From NCBI GenBank assembly GCA_009739215.1, contig VSJF01000006.1:1488001-1552000 (forward strand): a DNA stretch of 64,000 bases, given 5' to 3'. Each line of letters starts with the position of its first letter. Within the stretch, counting starts at the first letter, position 1. A program made the translations under genes and the position numbers. Below are positions 11,830-24,735 of this stretch, piece by piece. The stretch comes from Floccularia luteovirens. Its lineage: Eukaryota > Basidiomycota > Agaricomycetes > Agaricales > Squamanitaceae. The notes beneath the pieces were generated by a model. That model was not told the DNA's origin. It worked only from the letters and a program-made list of their open reading frames with translations, and searched no databases.

Positions 11830-12340
11830 AATTCGTATTTCAGAGTCCTTCTGTCATAGTACCTCTCGTTTAGGTAGTAAGGTTTAAATAGTTATCAATG
11901 GGATTATCAATGTCGCCGGAATACTAGTGAGAATTCTCTGGTTGCTGTTTCCATGTATAAACCTGTTAAATGAATTGTACATTGAACGGTGGCCTTCTTG
12001 TTTTCCAAATGCCTACCTGCCATCTGTCCTTTCAGGCCGATGGTATACGCGCTCATAAGGTATCAGGCACGATTGATGAATTTTAGAATGACGCAGAGCA
12101 CAACTCATGCTGGCACTTGTCTGCAGTAAAGCCAAACCTGTTTGACGTTGTCTGATCTCTCAGCAGGCCTCGGTAACGAGACTTGGTACGCTCTGATTTG
12201 CTTGCTAAATCTGGTCCTTTCACATACTCTTTGGGACGACCGGCTGATACACGACGCGTCAGTTCATTCCGAGACGCGGTTAAATGAGGGAGAATCTCAC
12301 TTTTTGACGTCAACTTTGCTTTCTCCCTTCCTCGGTGCTT
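11830..12340. other. Spacer between GH51 and the M28 pseudogene
   Basis: I see no gene. Short frames on either strand have no recognisable content; the right part may be unrecognised flank of the truncated aminopeptidase copy. Confidence 0.3.
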
Positions 12341-13360
12341 CTGGAATCCTTCGGTGTAAATTCAGGTGTTGTCACAAAAATATACCTGTCTTGATGTGCT
12401 CCAACGCTGACAACCCCATTATCATCTGCCGAGGTACAGTTGATCTTTACAATCTGGAGGAATGTGTTAGCTTCGAGGACAGTCGAATATGAATAAACAA
12501 ACGAACTATGGGGTTCTGTCCCCAAGTGTGATTAAATTCCTGTATAGTTATTTTCTTTCAGAGTGGCTCTGGAGCCCATTCAGTCGTGATCTATGGAAAA
12601 GTTCACCTTTGTGTTGCCATGAATATACATACCTCTGATATTTTAGAGAGGAGTCTTTATTGGCTTTGTCTGCCCGTCTGTCAAGTGATGTCAGTTTTAT
12701 CTACGAATATCAAAAAGGACAGTTCGCACGTCGCTTCAGTAATCTAGAGACTGCTTTCAATAGACAAGAAGAGCTAGGACTAAGTACAAAATACATACGT
12801 CTGGTACGGAAACTCCAGAACTTCTCAAGATTCTCTTGGGGACCATCAGTGGACGGAGTCTTCAGAACATCTTTAATTTTGTTCTTCGTGCTGGTCTTGG
12901 GATAGGTGGCTAGTGATGCGTGAGCGAATTATAAGAAGGTGGTAGTTCGCCAACGAGCATGACTAACCATCACTTTGAAGTCTCGTGTGACCTGAGAAAC
13001 CTAATTCCTGAGTATCAGTGCTGAATGTGTGAGATGACATGGCTTCTTCGTTAAAGAAATATACATATCAAAGAACTCGATGCCTTTAGCTTTAGTTTTG
13101 ATCTGTAGTACATGGTCAGATATATATTGTCGGTAGGAGGAGATAGAATTTACCTTCTCTAGCTCAGTCATCCAAACTGGACTTTGACCTTCTAGTTCGA
13201 CGAGCCTTCTGTCATTCAGATCGAGTGTAATTTCAGGACACGTAACCAGGCTGAAAGTAGACTGGTAATTATCGGCTCCAACAAGTGATTTAGCTGCGAC
13301 AGAAGTTGCAAGGAGGAAAAGAGAGAGAGACTTTATGTCGAATAACGTAGAGTTCAAGTA
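12341..13360 (-). pseudogene. M28 aminopeptidase, truncated dead copy (copy A)
   Basis: This is a close paralog, on the opposite strand, of the intact gene at 24736-26800. The two align from the promoter through the signal peptide ([19 protein letters not shown]), [23 protein letters not shown] and on to DDNGVVSVGAHQD, the first zinc-binding motif. Homology stops near 12355, so the rest of the metal site and the C-terminal half are gone. Other lesions are visible. The start codon is ATA (13334-13336) where the paralog has ATG. The TATAAATA box of the paralog falls in a deletion of about 12 bp. An in-frame TGA at 12558-12560 replaces a CAA codon. There is no reason to expect a product. Confidence 0.85.
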
Positions 13361-13669
13361 CAGTGCTGGCTATCCGCATGCTTGAAACAGTCCAAACAGT
13401 CGTTATGTACACCATATACAATTGGGGTCATATTAATTATATCTTGGGCCGTCTGAGCAATCTCTGCGCGTGCGCATGAGAGGATTTGTGAGGATTTGAT
13501 GGTCTAAAAATTCCCAGATTTCTTCCGATCCGAACTTATTTGTGGGAATTATGTCATTCTCTTGTGATCAGAAGCCGTCTTTGATGGTGGTGAAAACAGT
13601 ACCCATATATCATGAACCTATACCAATAATACAACTGCTTCTCACATTCAACACATTTTCGATACAAAT
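13361..13669. other. Spacer between M28 copy A and coronin
   Basis: It holds the decayed promoter of copy A on its left side and the 3' untranslated side of the coronin gene on its right. No gene seen. Confidence 0.4.
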
Positions 13670-15589
13670 TTATCCATTCAACAACGCCTGAGCTGCTTTA
13701 CGAGCATTTGCCCTCATTGTTTCAACTTGAAGTTCCAGGTTTCTAATCTTTTCACGTGCGTCGCGAAGCTCTGATGTCAAGCGGGTATTCTCAACTTGAA
13801 TTTCAGCCTACAGGATAAATACATCAGACTTGTTTGAAACGTTGAGAAAATTAAAACACACATCAAATTGGCTAAGCGTATTTGGTGTGCGCAGGATGTC
13901 TTCCGCCGGGGATGAAATCGATGAAGGATCTAATTCCCTAACCAGCGTTGCGGTAATAAAGGAGGATTGAGGAGCTTGAGCAGGCGTGGGCGAGGGTGCG
14001 CTGAGAGATCTTGTCGGTACTGACGTTGCTGTTGGAGCAAGCGTTGGGGATAGGCTTGCTTGAGGTACGGCAGAGGGCGGTGGTCCAGAAAATACAGCCC
14101 CGTTCGCTAGATCTATTAGCTTACGGGGTGCTGTTTTCCCGTTGAAGAACTCTGATGCAGACAGCGAGGGTTCGGTTGAAGGTGCTGGTGGATAAATGTC
14201 AGATTGGAAGGAGTCAGCCTAGACGCAAGAGTAAAATCATCAGCGTTGGTTAATCAAATAATGTAGTTGCGTACCTTTCTAGGAACGATGAAGGGGATCG
14301 GCTCCACAGAAGAACCATAGACTTTGTAGGCTCGGGCGATTTCACATTCTGTAACATTCAATGCCCTACGTGGTAAGAAACACATTCCACGCTGAGGGTC
14401 TGAGGACTTGTGCTCAGAAAGTGTATGTAACGTATCCGAATCATACTCAAAGAATCGAATATTTCCATCTCTATATTGGTGTATCAGCAACAGAATCAAT
14501 TTTTGAGTCCATGACGTACCCTTTCCCGGCTGTGAAAAACTAAATTAAGTCTGTTCTGGAAATAGGATGTTTTTCGAAGCTCACCAAGGAAGAGTATGTT
14601 GTTATCAGCCCAGAATGGCATAACTACACCAGCAGATTGATCCAAAATAGTAGTTTTAATATTCTCAAGGCCTCCCGTTTCCCAGATGGCGACTTGACGA
14701 TCTGACATCTTGCTGAAGCCGGTGGTAGCAATTCTATCCAAGTCGCCCATCCACACTACACGCGAAGCTTTGATTCCGCCATGACCGTCTGCAGTTCGTA
14801 CTGCTTCACCACCAGTACGGGGATCGAACAACCGTATTTTTCTGTCACGACAAGTCGTTGCCAAGAGAGTTCCAGTAGAGTTGAATGACAAGCTTTGCAC
14901 TATATCACCATGTCCTGTTAGAACTGAACGAGGATCTTCTGGATTTGCCAGGTCCCAAAGTTTAATAGTGTGCTCCCCGGATGCGGTGGCAAGTACTTGT
15001 GAAGCAGTTGGGTGAAACATTACTTGTCCAACCTTGCGAGCAGATGCGTCTATGCGGAGGACGGGATCAATGTCTTGAGGGACCCATTTTTCTTGACCCC
15101 ACCCTTCAAACATGGACGGTTCGACTTTCCAAATTATTGCCTTGCCATCTTCTGCGCCAGATGCGACAATTGAGTCATTGTGCGGGGACCAATCAGTATC
15201 AAGGACTGCGGCTGTGTGACTGCGCGCCAGAGGTAAGGTATCAGGCAATTTGTGTGGAAAACCCGGAATCGATTGGAAGGGAGATGGTAAGGGAACAATT
15301 GCGAATGCCCCTCCACCTGACGCGTTCCAGTTAATGCTGAGATATTGCTATGATATCCTAAGTACACCTGAAAGATTATGAATGTTGATGTGAATACTTA
15401 CGCCAGATGCGGAGACGACATTAGTGTCCCAAGCGCTATTAGTTACTTTTACGTTTTCTATGCCATATTCCTTTTTGGCTGGTTGACCGAAGACATGGCT
15501 AGTGCAGAATACTTATGATCAGATCAGCTTGTCATCTGATAGAGATTATAGACTCACCGGTACTTTGAAGCTCGTACAAAACGAGACAT
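13670..15589 (-). CDS. CRN1: Coronin, actin-binding WD40 protein
   Basis: Coronin binds F-actin and works with Arp2/3 and cofilin at actin patches. The start at 15589 gives MSRFVRASKYR, the coronin signature. An intron leads into HVFGQPAKKEYGIENVKVTN, and SASG is followed, across an intron ending at CATAG, by QYLSINWNASGGGAFAIVPL. The propeller is clear: ARSHTAAVLDTDWSPHNDSI, GQVMFHPTASQVLATASGEH, IKLWDL, LTGHGDIVQSLSFNSTG, IRLFDPRTGG, and RQVAIWETGGL. The coronin C-terminal extension follows (PRKLIDL, Pro/Ser/Thr-rich linker), and the end (ENTRLTSELRDAREKIRNLE) is a coiled coil for oligomerisation, stop at 13670. Length is about 500 residues, normal for fungi. All junctions can be made in frame. 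It faces away from GCVT to the right, with about 250 nt between the two starts. Confidence 0.92.
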
Positions 15590-15837
15590 GGAATATGACC
15601 GTCAAAGAGAATGGTGATGGATGTGATGAACGATGGGTTCAGTCTTCCAATGTCCCGACTACGGATGGTCGACCTGGATACTGAGCTTAATCAAAAGTTA
15701 CAGCTATAAGTATTCCATACTAAGGTTAGGGTCATAACTATGGTGTCCCTTATAACGTTAGCTTGAATTTATTTTGATTGCTGACACCTGCGATTCCGGC
15801 TAAACTTAGGTTATTCCTGCGACTCCAACACAGTTCG

Positions 15838-17494
15838 ATGCCAATCTCACGCGTCTGTGCTTCATTTGTAGGACGCAGGTCTATCGTAGGTCCTGTCGCT
15901 GTACCAAGGCTACTGGTTCGAGGCTTGGCGACGTCCTCTGAACCCGTGGGTGTTTGAAATTCACATTTTCTGCCCAGTCTCTCTGATAATTATGACAGTT
16001 AAGGCGCACCGGTCTTTATGACTTTCATCTCGAACATGGGGCTAAGATGGTTCCTTTCGCTGGATATTCAATGCCCCTAGCTTATGAATCCGCTGGTCAA
16101 GGTCGGCTAGACCTTCCAATTGTCTATTTCTTGTCTCTTACTCTCAATTGTCCTAGTCGCCAGCCATAATTATGTACGAACCAGGGTTGGGCTGTTTGAC
16201 GTAGGGCACATGGTACAATCAAAGTATGCACTATTTTCTGTATTATTCATGTAAGGTTAATGAGTCTTCAAGTTTTCGGGGCAAAACGGCGACAGAATTC
16301 CTCGAATGGCTCACGCCATCATCATTATCTTCGCTTAGTCCATACAGTTCTACGCTCTCGGTTTTGCTGAATGAAAAAGGTGGTATCATTGATGATACCA
16401 TTATCACGAAACATGCAGTTGATGCATTCTACCTGGTCACTAATGCCGGGCGGAGGGATGAAGATTTATCATGGTTCCAGAAAAGACTGGAAGAATGGAA
16501 TATCAGCGATAAAGGGAAGGAGGGACCAGTTGAAATGGAAGTGCTGGAAAATTGGGGACTTGTTGCGCTGCAGGGTATTTCTGTTTTTTGACCGTTAAAT
16601 TTTGTCTACTAACATCAATTGCAGGACCCGAAGCCGCCTCCTACCTGCAAAGCCTTACGTCATTTGATCTAAGAGCACTGACATTTGGGAAATCTGCTTT
16701 TGTACCCATAGAAGGCTTTAATTTACATGTTGCTCGTGGAGGCTATACTGGGGAAGACGGTTTCGAAGTGGGTCACCTTCAGACTTTTGTCACTGTAGTT
16801 TTCCGTTCATTTTTATCTTCTAGATCTCAATCCCCCCTTCACAAACTGTGGATGTTGCCAAACTCCTTACTAAAAATCCGGTTCAACTAATTGGGTTAGG
16901 TGCCAGAGATAGTCTCCGTCTTGAAGCTGGAATGTGTCTGTACGGAAATGACTTAGATGAAAGCACGACTCCTGTAGAAGCAGGTTTGAGTTGGGTAATT
17001 GGTAAGGTGGTGTCAATATAGCTTGACTTTCATCTCATTACCCTCGGATATTAGGCAAAGATCGTAAGGAGACTGGCGAATTCATTGGAGCGGAAGGTGT
17101 AAGGAAACACCTTAAAGAAGGACCTCCAAGGAGGCGAGTGGGTTTTGTTGTAGAAGGAGCCCCAGCTCGACGTCAGTTTTTCAGTTGCATGGTTCACACC
17201 ACATACTCACATAAATTGAGCAGAGGGAGCCAAAATATTTGCTCCGTCTGGCCAGGAACTACTCGGTGAGCGTCATAAATATATACTCCAGAAATTTTCT
17301 AACTTCTCGATCCACAAGGTTCCATCACCTCTGGGATACCATCACCCACTTTAAACAAGAACGTTGCAATGGGGTATATAAAATCTGGTTGGCATAAGAA
17401 AGGAACTGAGGTTGAGGTCGAGGTTCGCAACAAACTGCGCAAGGCTGTGATCACCCCTATGCCTTTTATAAAACCTAATTATTGGAGAGGTTGA
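15838..17494 (+). CDS. GCV1: Aminomethyltransferase, glycine cleavage system T protein (mitochondrial)
   Basis: The T protein takes the aminomethyl group from lipoylated H protein and gives 5,10-methylene-THF plus ammonia, in the mitochondrial matrix. Exon 1 (ATG 15838) encodes an Arg-rich, acid-poor targeting peptide ([20 protein letters not shown]..). A GTGGGT..CAG intron leads to [20 protein letters not shown], then [15 protein letters not shown], the folate-site block. Further blocks are [97 protein letters not shown], and the C-terminal [20 protein letters not shown] ending PNYWRG. About seven introns, roughly 400 residues, nothing missing. Symbol by analogy with yeast GCV1. Confidence 0.93.
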
Positions 17495-17699
17495 TATCTA
17501 GCCAGTAATCTTTTGACATTGACAATGTGTTGACATGCGTGAGGTCACATCATGTGCATGTGACAACCTTGTTTGGTACCTGCGAGGGTCCAGTGGTCGA
17601 CAATGAGCATTCTGACTCACAGTTTATGCCTTTCCATATGTACACACGTCTTCCATGACTTGCTTTGCTTTATGCATAATATAGCGTGCTTAACATCCA

Positions 17700-20600
17700 A
17701 TGCCCACTGGAACTCCTTACAACTCATTTGTACTACCATATCGAATTCGCGTTGATGATTTCGCCTCCACAGGGTCTTCCCAAGACAGTGTCCCAGCTCT
17801 CCACCTTCTTACGCATACACATTCCGACCATATCAATGGACTTTCAGCCAAATCTTTTGGTGCTCAGGTTATTTGCAGCTATGATGCTAAGGAGATGCTT
17901 TTGAGACATGAAGTATTGGCTGAACGAGAACTGCATGAACTTGAATTGAGAGCAGAGAAAACACGGACTTACTCGCATTTGAAGATTGACCCTTTGGTGC
18001 AATCTGATGGCAGTATGTACTATACAGGATCGAGGGATCTCTTGGTACTTTGTTCTTATATTATTTGGTGGTTTAGTGACTGAAAGCGTCTCAGAAAGCA
18101 ATTCCTCTACATACTCCAACAAAAATAGATTTGTCCGGAGATGAAACTGTAACAATTACATTGCTGGATGCGAACCATTGCCCTGGGGCAGTAATGTTAG
18201 TAAGATGTGATACACACATTATCGATCATGAAATAACGTCCAGTATAGGTTTCTCATTGAAGGGCGTCATGGCAGTGTATTACACACTGGTGATTTTCGT
18301 GCAGAACCTTCTTTTCTGAACGCATTAACCCGGAATCCTTACATCCAATCTTATCTTTTCCCCAAAGACCTCTCACCAAATGCGGTCAAATCAGGAAAAT
18401 TCAAGATAAACAAAACGCTGGAAACAATCTACTTGGATACGGCTTGTGTTCTATCGACAGTTTTTGTCCCCACAAAAGTATGTCATTTGAGAAATGTTCT
18501 ATCCGAGAATGGAACCAATATACCAAGTAGGATAATGCGACAGCTGGTCTCATAAAGCTCATGAAAAAATTTCCATCAAATGTTTATTTCTATATAAATA
18601 GCTGGACGTGGGGATACGAGGATGTGTTAAAAGCTATTGCACGAGCATTTCAAGCCAAAGTATGTTTTTTTTCGCATGCAAGGTGGATTTCGTAACCACA
18701 TATTTTTCCAGATACATGTTGATCGTTACAAGCACTCCATTTATCACAACATCTCTGATCCGTTTTTACGCCACATCACAACCAACGATGAATCTACACG
18801 TTTCCATGCTTGTGAAAGGTTCGGTAGATGTAGAACTGTTGATGTATACAATGAGCCTGGAAAATATCGAAACGCGATAAGCCATGCTGGACATCGTGTA
18901 GTATACATCAATCCTGTCACTATGGGAATTGCGAGCTGGGAATTATATATCAAGGACACGATGGACTGTTTGGGAAGAGGTGAAGAAGTAAACCATCTGG
19001 TATGTTTCCATTTGTAGCATCTTCTGTGGCAAGTGACTTAGGGTAAAACCAGCTAGTACCGTTTTCTCGTCACTCTCCGCTTCCTGAACTGCAAGAATTT
19101 GTATCACTTTTTCGTCCTCGGCGCATTGTTCCTAATACACTGGATCCCCGTTTACACAAGTTAGACTGGGCTTGCATCAATGCCATGTTTTCTGGATGCC
19201 TTTATCCATCGACAAACACTTGTTCTGATGACGTAGTCGATAAGTCTCCTGAGGAAATCTTAGCGAGAATCTCTAGTGATGGCGATCCAGCCATTCTGAA
19301 CCTGGTAGGCGAGGGAGCAATCGATGTTGCAGAACGTTGGGCAGATGGCGGAAAGTTGATTCAAAAACTCGAAACTATGAGGATGTTCTTATCAACCGAG
19401 GAAATTACGCTTATGGACCGGATTCTTGGGATCGCACCTTCGTCAAAAAACCAACCGTCAACTAGTTTGCCCAATAGGAAAGCAGAGAACCGTGTTGATG
19501 TCATAGAAACTGATGAAGACTCTGACGACCAAGCGGAGGAGAGGGGTAGGACAGCGGAGCAGTTATTTGCAGATGTAAACGGTGAAAATATGTGCTGGAT
19601 TTCGTCTCCTGCTGCAGATGATAACTCTAAGGACACAGTAGAACCAAATGCCCGGGATCAAACGACTAGTCCACTTCTTGCTCGAATGGATTACAGAATC
19701 AATACGCATCAAGATGACGATATACGGCCCTTTACACCAACATCTTCCCCTACACCATACCGAGATCACGCTGACTCAACGCTCATGAAGGGAACATATC
19801 AATTGACGAAGAAAAAAGTATACGTTACACCACGCACTTCTCCGAAACAGCGAAGGTCCGGAACTCGTCTATCCCCTTTACAAATGACAGGAAGCAAAAA
19901 GACAGGTGGTGGTTCACTGTCTTTTGATGGACACCACTTATTGGATGCAGACCCAAAACAATTGTACCTCGTAACTCCTCTGACGGATGTGCATAACCAT
20001 ATGAAAACCCGATATATTAAACGGGCTACTTCTTATGACACCATTTCACCTCATGATCGAATACATGGAAAGCAAAGTAAAATTCTCGACCCAGTCCATC
20101 AAATTGTGGACACCACCTCCGATATCGCCACTTCAGATAAAAAACGACTTGCTAGTGATAATATAGATGAAGAATGGGGGCCGGTGGTCAAAAAATCGAG
20201 GAAAGGAAAACAAAAGGAAGAATTTCCCGAAGGGCAAGGGTCAAAAAACCGAATATATGGAAGCCAAGGCAAACCCTCGCCGAAAATCTCCTCATCCCGA
20301 GGAGATGCCGTGCACCCAGGTATCACAAAATCAAATCCTAAGGTGTTTAATTCAAAAAGTTTCAGGTTAAAGCTCCAGCTCCAAATTGCAGATAGACTCT
20401 CCCTTGCTATGCCAGACCTTGTGGCACCTTCGTTTAAAGCCAAACGTTCCGAACTCCAAGCCCGTCTTGCAAAGTCTGGCTCCGGTGAAATGTACATGCA
20501 GGCTGCTCAAGGGAATACGTCTTCTGCTCGCGCGCGAGCTATTGTTAGAAGGACCATCGCTTCGTTCGAGACTGTGGATGGAGATGATACTGCGGGTATG

Positions 20601-20711
20601 GATTGGGATCGCAGTAGAGTGCTCGCGGAGAAGGTGAGGCTGGATATTGCCAATGGACGCAAGCCAGTTCTACCTCCATTGATATGTGTTGAATCACAAA
20701 CGGACGCGTAA
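17700..20711 (+). CDS. Artemis/SNM1-type metallo-beta-lactamase (beta-CASP) DNA repair nuclease
   Basis: Proteins of this family are 5' exonucleases or hairpin endonucleases for interstrand crosslinks or end joining in the nucleus. The ATG at 17700 opens MPTGTPYNSFVLPYRIRVDD. The metal site follows: LLTHTHSDHINGL (HxHxDH motif), then LDANHCPGAVM and, across an intron, EGRHGSVLHTGDFR. The beta-CASP part continues with TLETIYLDTACVLST, and with VYFYINSWTWGYEDVLKAIA, VDVYNEPGKYRNAISHAGH, and LVPFSRHSPLPELQEFVSLF with RPRRIVPN. After about residue 430 comes one long exon (19185-20711) of some 500 residues, mainly polar and probably disordered, with Lys/Arg-rich runs. The N-terminus and HTHSDHINGL look more Artemis-like than Pso2-like, and I see no Pso2 zinc finger. 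I cannot separate the two subfamilies with certainty, so no symbol. Confidence 0.85.
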
Positions 20712-21134
20712 ACCGTGAGGCTTTGCGGGCCCAATTCTTCTCATAATACCCTGCCCTATTACCCTTTTAGTATTCTCAGCTTGCTGGTTCTGCAATGACC
20801 AATGTCTTTGTGTACTCTAATAACCCATGGACAAAGTACCATTTAATTACACTATGTATAATTTTGTAGAATATAAGGAATAAGTATTCAATATGCAGTA
20901 CTCACTTCTTAGCAGAATTGTACCGTTGTAAACGACACACTTTAATGGGAGGACTCGGCGAGGTTTGTCTGGAATACGATCGATCACTACCAAATTAGGA
21001 ATTGTCCGAAATATGGGACGACTTGGGAAAATTAGAAGTAGTCAAAGGGACTCTCATCATGCATCTTTGCATTTAACTGATAACTTATTTCTCACTCGTA
21101 TCTTTATTCTCAACCAACTACTAGAATATCAAAA
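20712..21134. other. Spacer with the promoter region of the squalene epoxidase gene
   Basis: No gene seen. The last 60 nt before the ATG are pyrimidine-rich (ATTTCTCACTCGTATCTTTA..), usual for fungal leaders. Confidence 0.35.
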
Positions 21135-22886
21135 ATGAAAAATAACCACTACGATATCCTCATTGTGGGAGCCGGGATTGCTGGTTGTTCGCTGGCGCAC
21201 GCACTATCGACAATACCACGCAAAAAGCCTTTTCAAATAGGTCTCCTGGAACGCTCATTGGCAGAGCCTGATCGTATTGTTGGCGAGTTACTACAGCCGG
21301 GTGGGGTCGTTGCATTGAAGAAACTAGGTTTAGAATCCTGCCTCGAAGGTATAGATGCCGTTCCGGCTTATGGTTACTGCGTAGTAGAAGGTGAAAAGTC
21401 TGTTCATATACCCTATCCTAAGGGCTACGAAGGCCGCAGTTTCCACCATGGGAGGTTCATTATGGCTTTACGGGAAGCAGCAAGGCGGGCAAAGGGTGTG
21501 GATGTTATCGAGGCAAATGTCACCGAACTTATAGAAAACGACACTCCCCAACGTGTTATTGGTGTTCGTACTTCAAAAAAAGATTCTGCTGCGCCTGATG
21601 TAGCTGGGAGTAATTGTCAAGAGTCCTTCTATGCAGATCTAGTTGTTATTGCCGATGGATGCTTTTCCAATTTCCGGAATTCAGTAATGGGGAATTCAGC
21701 TGCAAAACCGTCAACCAAAAGTCACTTTATTGGAGCGATTTTGGAGGATGCTACACTTCCTATACCGAAACACGGTACCGTTGCTCTAGTGCAGGGTTTT
21801 GGACCCGTACTACTATACCAAATCTCGGAACATGATACCCGAATGCTAGTAGATGTCAAACAACCACTACCTTCAGATCTAAAGGTATGATTTTTATTAT
21901 GATTTAATTTCCATCCTTGATGCTTAGAATTTTGCAGAGCCACATTTTGAATAACGTCATGCCCCAGCTTCCAACGACGCTCCACATCCCAATCCAAAAA
22001 GCCCTAGCAAAAGATCGTCTACGTCGAATGCCAAATTCCTTCCTTCCACCAGTGCAACAAGGCAGAGGGTCCAAAGAATCTGCATTACTCCTTGGAGATG
22101 CATGGAATATGCGGCATCCACTCACCGGCGGTGGTATGACCGTTGCCTTCAACGACGTAGTTTTACTACAGTCTATGATTGCAGATATTTCTGATCTCGG
22201 CGATTGGAAAGAAGTCCGCGAACTGCTGCGAAAGTGGCACTGGCAAAGAAAAGGTCTAGCTTCGACAGTCAATATCTTGAGCGTCGCACTCTATGATTTA
22301 TTCGGAGCTGATTGTAAGTCGATGTCGATGTAGTTTTCTGAAGTGCGTTACTGAGTACAAATTTTTATAGGTGAAGAACTTAGAATTTTGAGGACAGGAT
22401 GCTTCAAATATTTTGAGCTAGGCGGAGCATGCGTCAATGATCCTGTTTCCCTTTTGGCTGGGTATGTTTGTATATTTTTGTTCAAGCACGCTATCAAACT
22501 TTAGAATCTAGGATTGCCCCCTCGCCACTTCTCCTCTCTAGACATTTCTTCAAAGTAGCATTCTACTCCCTATGGGTTCTTTTCACGCATCCTACCGTCA
22601 TCCAAAATCCAGACGGCAAGAATTATTCTGTCACTCCACAAATACACCAATATCCACTACTTTTCATTAAAAGTATATCTACAGTAAGTTCTTTGTACCG
22701 GATATACATACGACGATAAGCTAATGAAAATGGTGGAAATAGTTCTGGACTGCTTGCGTCGTTTTCGGTCCTTTGGTGTGGTCAGAAATACGGTGGTGGG
22801 CACCATCAAAATCGACTTGGGTACAAAGGTTTATCGTAACGTTCTTGCTCCTGGGACTGTTGTGTATAGGCACATATAGAGCTTAA
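21135..22886 (+). CDS. ERG1: Squalene epoxidase (squalene monooxygenase)
   Basis: It converts squalene to 2,3-oxidosqualene, the first oxygen-dependent step of ergosterol synthesis, at the ER or lipid droplet. The N-terminus YDILIVGAGIAGCSLAHALS is the FAD-binding GxGxxG motif. ERSLAEPDRIVGELLQPGGV is the family signature, and later come FHHGRFIMALREAA, VVIADGCFSNFR, and the second flavin motif LLGDAWNMRHPLTGGGMTVA (the GD motif, followed by the conserved HPLTGGGMTVAFND). The C-terminus (from about 22550) has hydrophobic segments for membrane association and ends VQRFIVTFLLLGLLCIGTYR. Four to six introns, about 490 residues, no lesions. Unlike many fungal enzymes there is little hydrophobic sequence ahead of the FAD motif, so the membrane anchor seems to be C-terminal only. 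Confidence 0.93.
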
Positions 22887-23360
22887 CTGTGAAAGAAATT
22901 TACTTCATTACATATTTACTGTACATCAGCGTGCCCTTCATGTATACAACATAGGCATATAATTGGTCATTGCATTTAATTGAAGTTGACAAGAATTTCC
23001 GTGGATAGTAACTTACTATCAGTGCTAAAGGATATTATCTTTGGAAAGCAAAATAATAACAAAAAGAGACGTAAAGTAATATCTCCTGAGGAGAAGTGGT
23101 TCCAAAGATTGTAATGCAGCATTTGGTGCCGAAGCATCACGGAATCCCCTAGTAAAAGGCGAGGGGATTGTCTGTTTGATGTTTCGGCTGCTGCGACAAT
23201 TTGTTACACTGACGATACAGGCCAAGTCAATGACTTTTGTATTTTGTTCGGCCCGCGGGTTATGCACGTGACCTCACTGATCTACCTAATTTGGACAAAG
23301 CAAATTGAAATATGCAAGAGTCAGATCTTACCGATACAAACTGACTATCCGCGGACTACC
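22887..23360. other. Spacer between ERG1 and the cytidine deaminase gene
   Basis: No gene recognised on either strand. Confidence 0.35.
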
Positions 23361-24082
<722 letters not shown>

Positions 24083-24374
24083 TCACACGAGTAGACTTGC
24101 TCGTGTCTTGTCTCAAATATTTGAATTAAAGAAATACATAGTAATACTGTATACGTTCTCAGGCTGAATAATAAGGGCTGTAAGGCCGTCCTTTCCGAAC
24201 GGCAGAACCCGCTACTGTTTTAAGTGCTTACTGGTAAGTAATCATAACGTCCGGCGTGAATGGAAAGATAGCAATGACCGGAATTGATGTATTATAAGAG
24301 ACGACTTCATCTGTTGAAGACTGCTCTCTGCAACTAAAACGTGATGCATACATTCTTCACATATACAATTGCAC
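24083..24374. other. Spacer downstream of the cytidine deaminase gene
   Basis: No gene seen. A small GC hairpin (GCCGT/ACGGC, 24185-24203) is the only structure noted. Confidence 0.3.
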
Positions 24375-24600
24375 TTCGTGTTTCCTTTTTTGTGAAAGAA
24401 AAATACAGGAAATATGGTATCCTTTTTCTGGCACAAAAAGGATATGATAAATAATAACTTTTTCTGCCAAAAATAGCTCAGAAAAAGATTACCTGTTTCC
24501 TAAACATTTCGGACAGAAACACATAATATTTTTCTCAAAGCACAAAGGTGTGAGAAACAGTAGACATTTTTCATAATCCCTGTTTCACTGAAACAGGTAT
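24375..24600. repeat. Array of non-identical hairpins upstream of the live M28 gene
   Basis: Successive short palindromes follow one another: TATCCTTTTT/AAAAAGGATA (24418-24444, 7-nt loop), CTTTTTCTG/CAGAAAAAG (24458-24487), TGTTTC/GAAACA (about 24494-24520), TTTCTC/GAGAAA (about 24530-24557) and CCTGTTTC/GAAACAGG (24579-24597, 3-nt loop). A weaker pair (TTTCC/GGAAA) precedes them at about 24381-24413. The arms differ in sequence but share a purine/pyrimidine-strand theme. Confidence 0.7.
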
Positions 24601-24690
24601 GGGCACCCGCAGTACGTAGTGGGAATCATTAATTTATTGCATATGATCCGTATCACGTGTATCTCGAACCTACATTTCGCATGCGGCTAA

Positions 24691-24698
24691 TATAAATA
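24691..24698 (+). promoter_or_regulatory. TATA box of the M28 aminopeptidase gene
   Basis: A perfect TATAAATA lies 38 nt upstream of the ATG at 24736. The surrounding sequence is conserved in the dead paralog (GCATGCGG upstream, GAACTCTAC downstream), where exactly this box is deleted, which supports its role. Confidence 0.7.
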
Positions 24699-24735
24699 CC
24701 GGCCCAGTTTGAACTTGAACTCTACGCTATTCGAT

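Noticed and set aside
13001..13150. Extra coding sequence after PVWMTELEK in M28 copy A
   Set aside because: It is the unspliced intron and following exon of the paralog read through in frame, not a new domain.
24185..24203. GC hairpin after cytidine deaminase as a terminator
   Set aside because: Intrinsic terminators are bacterial; there is no T tract and the host is a fungus.
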